DNA from: Takakia lepidozioides
Lineage: Eukaryota; Streptophyta; Takakiopsida; Takakiales; Takakiaceae
Direction: 5' to 3'
Assembly: GCA_030704615.1 (NCBI GenBank)
Contig: CM060733.1
Location: 47,864,001 to 47,928,000, forward strand
Length of the DNA stretch: 64,000 bases
In this document: positions 1 to 10,300 of the stretch, in pieces
How positions within the stretch are numbered: position 1 is the stretch's first letter
Layout of the letters: every line of letters begins with the position of its first letter
Translations under genes and position numbers: made by a program
The notes under the pieces: generated by a model
Told to the model about the DNA's origin: nothing
Database searches by the model: none
The model's input: only the letters and a program-made list of their open reading frames with translations

Positions 1-119
1 TTACCTTCCTGCCGGTAATTCTGAGCGTGTCCGATTGATTTTTCGTAGAAAAACAAACCTAACTGTTTGTTTTGTGGCTGAAGTGCACTTGTAGACACGT
101 TTTTCTTGGAATCTTTGAC

Positions 120-460
120 TTCTAGAGGCAAATCGGAAGAGCCCCGGACGGAAATTCGGCGCCGTTTTTCCATTCTGGGAGGTTTTTACGACTTCCTTTG
201 AGGGGGCCCCGATGGAAATTCGGCGCCGAATTTCCATCCGGGGGATGGTCTCTGTCGGAGAGGTGCCGGCCTCTCCGCCGCTCTGTTGGATATTCGGTGC
301 CGAATTTCCGTCCGGGGGTTGAAATATGACGGCCAGGTGCCGGCCTCTCCCCCCTCCCCGACTGCATTGGAACGGCCCCGGATGGAAATTTGGCGCCGTT
401 TTTCCATCTGGGGAGGTTTTTATGTCGGCCAGTTTTCGGCCTGACCCCCCGACTTGCAGT
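120..460 (-). repeat. Left inverted array of the defective MULE
   Basis: About 1.2 repeat units run in reverse orientation to the right array. Each carries palindromes built on ATTCGGCGCCGAAT. A perfect 28-bp palindrome covers 211-238. Bases 282-458 pair with the outermost unit of the right array. The repeat ends at about 458, where the truncated transposase frame runs straight into it. Confidence 0.8.
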
Positions 461-2830
461 GCTCGATGAGACCTCCTCGGGCAACATCACCGGACCACGA
501 GGGAGCGTGCGAATATTCTTGTCAGCTCGCCATGAATCCTCTTCTCCGCCAGGTGCCTCGTCAAGTCTTCGTCTCACTAGACGGGTATGAACATCTCCTT
601 CCAAATGTTGGCATCTTCGCAGCAATGGCGTGTCCCGAAGGCCCTCTCGCAAGGCCGCCGCCCACTTCCGAGGATTCTTTGATCTAGAGGCAGTCCGCAT
701 CAGCATTTCCTGCCTGTCCGGCCCCAAGCCCCACTGTTTCCCTTTCAAGAACTCGTTGTACCTGCATTGCTGCATAATTGACCTCACAATGTCCTCCGTT
801 GTGGCAGTGAGGACGTCTGATTTCCTTACAGTACCTGACGATGTCCACCAAGCCCGTATACATGCAAACTGTGTCTCTGCATCATCCAAGGTGGGAGCGC
901 GCTTCCACGCAAGACACATGGAACGGTGCTCCTCTCTGAAATCTGGCGCCACGAGCCTGGTTGTGTACTGCGAAAGGCTCTGCAGAAAATGGAACCCACA
1001 AGATCTCTCCTTGCCTTCCATGGGAACATTGGGGTCTTGCCCGTACACCCTTCGGATGGCAGCCCAATTTGCTTGTGCGTTGTCCGCCATGAAACCACGG
1101 AAATTGGGAGGGGGCAATCCCGCCTTGGCCATCTGTTCGTTTATTCCCTGCCAAAGAAGCATCTCCGATTGTGTGTCCTCTCCTTTCATCTCACAAATAG
1201 CAATTGTCATTAGCATCCTGCAGTGGGTGTCGTAGACATGTGCACCCATTGTCACCCACTGGTGATTTGTAATTCGCTTGATATGGTCGAACATGACCCA
1301 ACTGTTTGACAAGTCCCCACTCGTCATCCTGTCGACCAGTTCGACGCCGCTGCCAGGTCCACACGTGGACATTTTGAATATGAAACAATGATCTGCCTCA
1401 GTCCCTTGTCCTGGAAACCTACTTCCATGAATGTAGTCATATCCACATCATCGCTTCACCTCCAGAATGGAGTGCATATCCGAGCCACGCCCAATTTTCT
1501 GTTTGCATGAGACAATGTGGTTTCGGACATTCGGTGAACATACGTGGGACACCGACTCCAGCAATGCCTCCATTTCCTTCTCATCGAGAGGAACTCTATC
1601 GGAGCCGTCTTCCGACATAATTCTGGCCAATGCCATCTTATGGGCGGCTTGGAGCTGTATCTGTTTGGGTTTGGCACCCGGTCTCAACTTAACCTCCTCC
1701 TGAACGAGCTGCTCTGCCTCGTGGGCAGCCTCCCGCGAGTTCCCCTTCGCCAATTTGTGACAATGGGAACCAACGTGTATGCAAGCTCGGGTGAGGTCAG
1801 GGAAACGGTGCAACACATAGAACTGCTTGGCATTACAAACAGACATGCAGTGTGGTGGTTCTTTGCAATGCGCACACTTAAATGTGGAGTTCGGAACCTT
1901 CTCCTGAGCTCGAAATGGTTGATGAGCTGTGCCTGTCCAATCGGTCTCGTTCCTGTGACCTCTGGATTTAAAGTGGAAGCAAGTTGGGGAGAAACACCGC
2001 AACGCGCCCGCACAAACAACGTAGCGCACCCGCACACCATCGAGCATCTTCATGCTGGTGGTTTTGGTAACGCACCAAGGATGACCGTCATGTTTTCTAT
2101 CCATATCTGTCAACATTCCGGACGCCCTCGAGTAGTCCGCCCGAGGAGGGAACTCAAAGAAGATATTACCGTCGACGTCAGCGGGAAGGCATGTAACCGA
2201 TTTAATTGCGAACTTGCTGTAGTTCAGCCCAGCCAGCTCCTACCAGTGTCCCTCCAGGTGAAGCCCTCGCAGAATTTCAAGAATAGATCAAACTGCGGTG
2301 CTCGTGCTGGGAATATGGCTCCCTCCTCCACAGACGTCCATTGAGGACTTGCCTGATCTCCAAGACGACCTCGGAACTTCCATGACCTCGTCTGAGTCGG
2401 ACAGGTTGTGAACAACCTGGTTCTCGCTCGTCTTCATGGATGGGTTCGGCTTTGGATTTACTTCGTTGCGGACTTCTCTCTTTGAGGTAGCCACTCTCTG
2501 ATTCGCGGATTGTTTCGTGGAAGGCGCCAGGATAGAAGGTGCATTTGGCGGGCAAATGAAGTCCCCAACAGCCCTGTATATGACGTTGTCCGATGGTGGA
2601 ACTCGCCATTCCCTGCTATCGCCGAAATCATCGTGGAGCACAACAATACTCTCGACAACAAGGCCGTTTCAGTCCTTCCTTTCCTCCTCCAAAAAAACCG
2701 ACCCCGGTTTCAGGTGGTATCGAACGCATAGATATTTCTCCATCACCCGGCAGATGTCCCCTCTGCACGGAAATGAAGCTCTATGCTCGTGAGGAGGGTA
2801 GTACACTGTAGCGCTCGGGTTTTCCGCCAT
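460..2830 (-). pseudogene. MULE-type transposase pseudogene (relative of the intact copy at 51.6 kb)
   Basis: Read on the minus strand from an ATG at 2830, the product follows the intact transposase at 51574-55116 almost end to end. It has the same N-terminal block (PGSVFLEE), the same Cys/His cluster (GHPWC, about 2085; HVGSHCH, about 1770) and the same core. The first catalytic Asp (WVMFDHIKRI), the second (GFMADNAQANW) and the CxxH motif are kept. The damage is a stop or frameshift near 2670, an in-frame TGA at 1448-1450, and a deletion of roughly 65 residues after WWTSSG that removes the third catalytic residue (Glu722 in the intact copy). The whole SWIM end is missing. The remaining frame reads on into the left terminal array. 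It cannot encode an active enzyme. Confidence 0.85.
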
Positions 2831-3060
2831 GGGAGATGTGCACACAAGACTGCCAGGATGGCGTGCGGGGAAGCTCCCTGGTAGAAGGGGGATGCAGCGA
2901 TGGGAAGGAATGCGGTGCCGATTTGTCCGAGCGACGAAGCCTGATCCAAATCCAGGGAGCCAACTATCTCAAAAATACACAGTCAGAGTGTTAATGAACC
3001 TTGTCTCCGGAATGCGGCCCCTGGTCTTTGCGCAATAACTGCCAATGGTATGCAGTCAGA
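2831..3060. other. Inner spacer of the defective MULE
   Basis: This is 230 bp between the transposase start and the right array. It should contain the transposase promoter and 5' leader. I see no other gene and no clear TATA box. Confidence 0.4.
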
Positions 3061-4062
3061 AAGTGGGGGGCCGTCCGGATGATGTCGGCTGAAGGGGAGA
3101 AGCCGGCACCGTGCCGTCACATTACTACCCCCGAATGGAAATTCGGCACCCAATATCCAACAGGGGCCGCACGGATGAATTCGTCTGGGGCAGAGATGCC
3201 GGCACCTGTCCGACAGAAAACATCCCCCGGATGGAAATTCAACGCCGAATTTCCATTCGGATCCACCCAAAGGAAGTCCTGTCGGGGGGTCAGGCCGAAA
3301 ACTGGCCGACATAAAAACCTCCGCGGATGGAAAAACGGCGCCGAATTTCCATCCGAGGCCTTTCGGATGCAGTCGGCTCGGGGGAAAGGCCGCCATCTGG
3401 CCCTCACATTACAACCCCCGGACGGAAATTCGGCACCGAATATACAACAGGGGAAGCCCGGATGAAGTCGCCTCGGGCGCAGAGGCCGGCGCGTGTGCGA
3501 CAGAGAATATCCCTGGATGGAGATTCGGCGCCGAATTTCCATCCGGGCCCCCCAAAGGAAGTCGTGTCGGGGGTCAGGCCGAAAACTGGCCGGCATAAAA
3601 ACATCGCCAGATGGAAAAACGGCGCCGAATTTCCATCCGAGGCCTTTCGGATGCAGTCGGCTCGGGGGAAAGGCCGCCATCTGGCCCTCACATTACAACC
3701 CCCGGACGGAAATTCGGCACCGAATATACAACAGGGGAAGCCCGGATGAAGTCGCCTCGGGCGCAGAGGCCGGCGCGTGTGCGACAGAGAACATCCCCTG
3801 GATGGAGATTCGGCGCCGAATTTCCATCCGGACCCCCCCAAAGGAAGTCGTGTCGGGGGGTCAGGCCGAAAACTGGCCGGCATAAAAACATCCCCAGATG
3901 GAAAAACGGCGCCGAATTTCCATCCAGGGCGGTTCGGATGCAGTCGGGGAGGGGGGAGAGGCCGACACCTGGCCGTCACATTTCAACCCCCGGACGGAAA
4001 TTCGGCACCGAATATCCAACAGGGGACGCCCGGATGAAGTCGCCTCGGGTGTAGAATCTCGC
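3060..4062 (+). repeat. Right inverted array of the defective MULE, about 285-bp units
   Basis: About 3.5 tandem units. The landmark AGGAAGTCSTGTCGGGG recurs near 3271, 3556 and 3842, giving periods of 285-286 bp. Each unit carries three palindromic cores of the type ATTCGGCGCCGAAT or a one-base variant, spaced around TCAGGCCGAAAACTGGCC. Open frames run through this block on both strands only because the repeat has few stops; they are not genes. Confidence 0.85.
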
Positions 4063-5276
4063 ACTTAACTGATATATAGCCCAATTGAAGCGTTGGGCCT
4101 GCTGCCCGAATTGGCACCCTTCTTGGAAGCTGCTGCCCTAGTGTTTACTATCACTTGCATCCAAGGGCGCTTTCTGAAACAAAGATCTTACTTACAGATC
4201 GTTCTATTGCCGTAGTTTCCCATCCTACATTAATTCCTAAACTCAAGAGCTCATCAAGACCTGACAGTTCTGCCCCTTCTACTGGCAGTGACACTCTGTC
4301 ATTGCTAACAGCTCCTTCCTTCCCTTCATTACTGCCCTCTTACCCTAGGATAATATTCACAACTTGACCACACAAGTTTCTGTGGCACACCGCGCTTTTC
4401 CTAGCTACAATCGTCTTCCCTACCGCTCCCTTCATCTCTCCATAGGTCTAAGTTTCCATACCCTCCGTCCGCAGTACATGGTATCAGGCTGCTGCTTCCC
4501 CGCAATTCCCACACTTCCGGACATCAAAGCAATGACTGCAACGCGTCTCCTCTTCTGGCTTGAACACACATTACCAAGTTGTCTCCTTCCAAAAAAATCC
4601 TCCAGCAGGCCTAAGTTTCCATCCCTTCTGGTAGTATCACATTGTGTCAAGCTGCTCACTCCCCTGCTGAACTATCCTGCAGCAATTCCCATTTCTCAAA
4701 GCACCAGAGCAATCACTGCACCGCCTCCCTTCATTTGCCCTGAGCACACATTACCAAGCTGTCTCTTTGCAAGATTATCTTCCAGCGAGCCCTAAATTAC
4801 CACTCATTATAGTAACGACGGCACCGTTTCTCCCCTTTTGGCAGCTGCACAGGTTACAATGTTGCCTCTCTACGCTCGCCCTCCATTGTCTCCCCCGAAT
4901 TTGAACGAGATATCAATTGGAAGCATTTGAAGCCATCGACTTCGGCCTCCAGGCTTCACTATAGATAGGGTTCTTTTTTCATCATGGTTACCCTCGAAAT
5001 TATGCCTTTCTAAACATGCTTAGATTAGACGCTCAATTGAGCTTCTGGTCTGCTCTCACCTTGGACAATTGTTAAGTTTAAAATCCGAGTTCCATCAACC
5101 TTCTCTCTTAGCTCGGCTCACATCGTAGGCTTCAGGTGCAACTCTTTAAGTTGCTTTCAAGGATATGGGATTAGCATCTTCGTGATTTTCTGTCTTGAAA
5201 TCTATCTTGAAATCTCTCCAGGTGAGAGGTAGGGATCTGTTTACACTGCTTGCAGTGGGTGCCTTATGGCGTATTA

Positions 5277-5340
5277 GGGGTTTTAATTTTTTTCCCCTCA
5301 ATAATTATGAATAAACTAATCAGGGCCTTCCTGTTCTCTA
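5277..5340 (+). repeat. Dispersed repeat, copy 1 (partner at 33388)
   Basis: GGGGTTTTAATTTTTTTCCCC followed by TCAATAATT-like and ATCAGGG-like blocks recurs in the same order at 33388-33455. Both copies end near TGTTCTyTA. This could be the 3' end of an unidentified retroelement. Confidence 0.5.
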
Positions 5341-5458
5341 AATTTAAAAAAAAAAAACGTTCCCCTTGTGGCTTCCGTAATTGTTACCGCTTCTCTTTTG
5401 CTGGAAACTACTTCCATGGGGGGTTGGTAGAACGTGAACACACCGGTGAGCACAAATG

Positions 5459-5487
5459 GCGTGAGCATAGGAAAACGTAGGCGTGAC
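5459..5487 (+). repeat. Left arm of a ~29-bp inverted repeat (partner 6903-6930)
   Basis: Bases 5459-5487 match the reverse complement of 6903-6930 with one single-base indel (core TAGGAAAACGTAGGCGTGA). The arms are 1.4 kb apart. They may be inverted ends of a small element or a chance foldback remnant. Confidence 0.5.
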
Positions 5488-5729
5488 TACAAAAACAGGG
5501 CAATAGGGAATACATGTTTTCACGGAAATAGAACTCAGGCAAATATGATTCTAAAATAGCGAAAATGTTAGTTGTATGCCTATTTCTGTGGGAAGATAAT
5601 AGGAATAAGGTAAGAACTTAATGCACACGTGCAACCTTTGACAGGATGGTACGCCGGTTTGCGGCAAGTCAAATCTTCCCCACCCTCTCTTGAGAGTGAC
5701 ATGGAACTCAAGGAGTGTCAACTCCAGTC

Positions 5730-5897
5730 GGGGTTACACTGGGTTACACGACGAGGTGTGTAACTCCACTTGGGGTTACATCGGGTTACACAACGAGGTG
5801 TGTGACTCTACTCGGGGTTACACTGGGTTACACGACGAGGTGTGTAACTCCACTAGGGGTTACACAGAATGGAGTGTAACTCCAGTCGGTAACCCAC
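5730..5897 (+). repeat. 42-bp minisatellite, four units
   Basis: GGGGTTACA recurs at 5730, 5772, 5814 and 5856, an exact 42-bp period; the last unit is partly diverged. As 42 is divisible by three, the plus strand stays open and reads as a 14-residue repeat (GLHDEVCNSTRGYT type). Isolated single GGGGTTACA blocks continue to about 6010. I find no evidence of a gene around it. Confidence 0.8.
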
Positions 5898-7314
5898 ACT
5901 TGGTCTTGAAATTTGTCTAAGTCCAAATGTTGCTAAGTATAAAATGGACTAACCAGAGCTACATGAGAAACCGGGGTTACAGAGGGTTACATCAATCGGG
6001 GTTACACTACAAGAGCCTCCCATTAAGAATCGATAGTGAACCTCGTCGCCTTCAATGCTATCACCTTACCGTCATGCTACCCACCACAACTTGCAACCCA
6101 CTCGGATTCTTTAAGTATTTATTAATAGTGAAACTGAGGTAAGAGGGGGTGGGGAGGATTTGACAGGGGCCCTGCCGGAGGAGCCCAGGTTGCCGGAATC
6201 CGGTGAAAGTACTGTCAGATCACACACGTCTATTAAGTTCTTACATTATTCCTATTGTCTTCCATTTCGGTGCCTATCTCCATCCTATTATGTTCCTAAT
6301 TATGTCCCTAAACCCTAATGAAAATAGACACCCATAATGTATATCTTCAAGCTCCAAGTTTCCACATATCTACAGCTTTGGTATCCTACAAAAGAATAAC
6401 ACATTGGGGAAAAACAAAGTCACAATAACCAACACCATCCAAAACACACAAATACCAAACAATAATTGAACAATTTAATATAACGAGGCAAACAACGGGT
6501 TTCGGTAGCGAAATAAATCAAGATACCGGATTTTGTAAGCGAAATAATGGATTTTGCCAACGAATAGTGGATTTTTCCAGCGAAATAATGGGTCTCACTA
6601 GCGACATTTCTAGGTATTGCTGCGTAGGTCATTATCCAATGGTTTTGTGGTCGAAACAAAAGGTGTTGTGTTTGGTTTTGCATATAAGAGACGACGTGAG
6701 ATTGGTTTATTTCGCTAATGAATTGTTATGTGCTTATTGCGGAATGTCGGTACTCATGCTTTCGTCAACGCAAAAAAATGAAATAATTCTAGTTTCGCGT
6801 ATTACTAATTGCATCGAGCGTCGCCTGCACTTGACTAAATACGCATTTAAGCAACGACGCCTACCAGATATTCCTTATGCCCCAACTCCGCGTGGCTTGT
6901 GCTCACGCCTACGTTTCCTATGCTCACGCCCTGTTTTTGTGCATGTGAGCACAAATTTCACATTGTAGTTTCGCCATCGCATCTTTTTGGGAATATTCTT
7001 GGAATTTTCGGGATTTTCTTTTCTGCTCACTTGAGCAGGCGCATAGACCTCGCTCTCACGCACTACCCAACCTCCTTCCATGTGCCTTCTCCAAGTATCA
7101 GGTAACACCTCCCTTAAATGACATCTCTATATATTGAACAACAAATAGATGGATTTTTCAAGTTTATTATGGATGAAAGTAGAATCCACTATTCCCAAGA
7201 GGAGCCTTGACCGATTAAAAATTGTTATCTGAGGTTTCTGTAGATATGATTTGCATACCATGTCACTAGGAAGAACTTCTTTACATATTCCATCAGTAGA
7301 AACACTAGATGGAC
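5898..7314. other. Spacer, no gene recognised
   Basis: A+T-rich sequence downstream of the monooxygenase. It holds short GCGAAATAATGG-type repeats at about 6535-6600 and the right arm of the inverted pair at 6903-6930. The monooxygenase 3' UTR should lie just left of 7315; I see no diagnostic poly(A) signal. Confidence 0.35.
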
Positions 7315-10300
7315 TTAAGCAAAACTGTTTTGTTGGAAGTCAATGGTCGATCTCTTCAGAACTTCTGCAAAAACATCACCCAGCTCCCGCAAAGAAGAGA
7401 CCTGGCATTCAGCTTTAGTACTCCATGCAATATGGTCATCAGGCCTAACCAAAATTGCACCAAACGCTGGGAGGTTACATGTATCCCACCAACCTTCTCC
7501 TACCTCTTCAACCTGTACTACACAACTTTCATTTTTGCAACCCCATGCTTGCACAAAGAAGGCTTTGTCCTCCCCTCTAGGCATCTCTTGGTCTCTTAAG
7601 TCCAGGTCTCTGCCTGGACGAGTGATTTGAGGAGTATGGAGGTCCCAGGCAGGATGCCTGTGGGAGTTGGAGGGCCAGATAATTGCGACTCTGACAGAAA
7701 CTCCAAAGGCTCCTGCCACTGCCAGCACGGTACCCCCCCATGCGCACCCGCTTTTATTGCACCCAACAATGAGACAAAACTCGAGTCTGTCTGCACGGAT
7801 GAGGTCCAGGGTTGAACAGGTTCCCTTTTAACAAACGCCGATGTAGAAGACATGTTAGCAAAGGCTTTGACAGTCCAGCACAACCATATTAGATAGCCTG
7901 CCCAAATATCACACAATGGTACTGTTGTTGATGTGAGACGCTTATATGAAGCTGGAACTGCAGGAAAACGAGATAGAAAAAGCTTGCTTTCTGTGAGTGT
8001 TGATAATAAGCCAATCTGGGCACTCACATGTAAAGAGACACACACACATAAAGAGAGTACTGAGGTGCATAGTAGACACGAAAGTACCTTGTGGACTGCC
8101 AGAGAACTCAAAGAGAGGAAGGCAATAGGGAAATGTGGAAGCCGTGCACCCGGTTGAGTTGATGGAATATATTCTCTTCTCCTGCCTGTAGGGGCATGCC
8201 CATATTTGGGAATCGAACACTCCCCTTGTGCAGGGACAGTGGCTCCCTTTAAGTACCTACACACCTTTTGAGACTGAATGTATTTTCATGAAAGGAGAAA
8301 AAGAGACAACAGTGTGACTTTCTCAACCCTAGAAGATGCCTCTCTCCACATATTTCTACCTCCTTCCCACTACCAATAGTCTACATTTGCACAAACCTGA
8401 AGCCAAGGTCTTCGGCAGGGAACTGGAGCTGAAGGCTATGCCCTTCTCGCAGAATTTTCAGGACTTCAGTTAACCGTGCGGATCCGATAGGGTTATAGCT
8501 GTTAAGAAAGGCAGGTGACACCTGGGCTCGGCCAATAGCAAACAAGCTGTCCAATACCGTACTTTGGAGCCTCTTTGGGAGAAACAATCCCATGCTGCTG
8601 TTCACCACTTTATGAGCCAACCTGTAGCAGCAGCCACAACAACTACCATATTGGGATTCTCATTTGGTATACATCTAAAGACCAAAAGAGAATTAAAGAA
8701 TGAAGGAAAAGCTTTGCACTAACCCTAGCATCCCACTGTTGTAATGTACATTACTCAATCCCCTTGCAACAGAGTCACAGAATTAGCCCTCTGTAAGGGC
8801 CCCACAATGGAGGCTGAAACATTTCCTGGGGTGAGAAGCGCCCCTTTGGCACCACCAAATACCACCAACACTCCATGTCCAACAATGGCAGAGAGCAGAA
8901 GTACAATAATATACAGGGAGAAGTTCTGAGAATGCACCTTGCAGCAGAGGGATCAAGGCCTAGTGCAGCTGGAACAGCCATGGCTGCTTTGAAGTTGGCC
9001 ACACTCAGTGCCGTATTTGCTTTGGCTATCTGGCCCATCCTAACACCACACTGTAACAGACTATCTCCTGCAGACAGCATAGAGAGAACAGAGAAAGACT
9101 CATGGGGTGGTACACAGCTACACACCCAACAACTGCTTTGGGCAGAGAATCAAAGGGGGAAAGAGGGTTGTGTGGAGGGAGGGGGAGGAGAGCAACAAGG
9201 AGACACTACTACTCTGACAGCTTTCTGATAACATACACACACACATGCACACCCCCAATAGCCTGCAGTACTTGCCAGATTCCTTGATTACAATATGTTA
9301 TCCTTCATCTATCCAGTAGCAAAGCTTTGTAACTACCACCCGTGTCCAACCTCTTTGGAGAGGATTAACAGGCATACCGGCTGTCGCTCAGTCTCATACG
9401 TAGATAGCAGGGCGGGTGGAGCACAACCTTGGAGAACAGCGGCCAGCTTCCATGCCAAATTATGGGCATCCTGTACTCCTGTGTTCATTCCTGCCAATTA
9501 TCACCACATGAGCACCTCTAAGAGAGACAGGGGAGGGAACGTACTCCTAAGACTTTGTTTGTCGTCGCCTTGTGGCCATAGGACCCGAACACAGTTTGGA
9601 TGGAAACATAGGGACGGGAGAGAGAGAGAGACAGAGAGTCACTCCATCCCACAGGAAGCCCAAAGGGTCCAAGGGACACAATTATAAGAAGAACCACAAA
9701 AACCAAAGAACTAATCAGTGCAGCATGAAGGCAGAATGCCTAAGCCGCTTGATACAAGAGGACCCACAAGAGTTCTGAGAGAGAACGGGTAACATAAAAA
9801 CAGAACCACATTAAAAAGACTCAAAACCAGAGACAGAGAGAAGCAAGGAAAGCAACACAGAAAAGAAACTCCACATCATCCACAAGGGCCCAAAGAGAGA
9901 CAGGAAGAGAAGAGGAAGCACATTACTCCTTTGGTTCACAAAAGTCCAGCGACCCACCGGCTATGCCCCACCATAGACTTCCAGGCGTGGGTCACCACTA
10001 CACTTCTGTCGCCAGGATTTGATTGGTACACGAAAAGGACAAGGAGTGGAAGTAATCACCAAAGCCTCCTGCTGGCGGAAAGCGGTGAGCAGCATCTCCA
10101 GCAAGGATGACGCGGCCATGGCCGCTGATATAGGCTTCTGCCACCTGGGCATGCATGACCCATGATTTCACTGACTTGATTTGAACTGCCACGTCCCTCA
10201 TTCCTGCCACATTGCCAATAATGCCTTGGCAAACCTGTATACATGCATGCAGCTTTCCTTAGATTTCGTCCCTTGGCCACATTTCTAATGATGAAAGCAC

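Larger units (their letters stand above)
120..4062 (-). mobile_element. Defective Mutator-like element with array-type inverted ends
   Basis: A minus-strand transposase pseudogene (about 2830 down to 470) is flanked by G+C-rich arrays in opposite orientation. Bases 282-458 match the reverse complement of about 3838-4026 closely, which makes the arrays terminal inverted repeats. The right array is about 1 kb and the left about 0.34 kb. Long inverted ends and a MULE-type transposase are known Mutator features. I could not fix the outer termini or find an 8-11 bp target duplication. The left side lies close to the window start, so the element could extend further left. Confidence 0.75.
4063..5640. 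other. Spacer with a diverged ~170-bp direct repeat
   Basis: I recognise no gene. Two diverged direct copies of about 170 bp lie at about 4445-4610 and 4612-4795. They share CACACATTACCAAG, GCAATTCCCA and CTAAGTTTCCAT. Short Ser/Pro-rich frames cross them but show no family resemblance. A repeat shared with 33.39 kb occupies 5277-5340. Confidence 0.4.

Noticed and set aside
3000-4060. Long overlapping open frames on both strands with repeated EIRRRISI-like or WKFGAEFPS-like text
   Set aside because: They follow the ~285-bp palindromic repeat exactly; the open frames are a by-product of the array, not a repeat protein.
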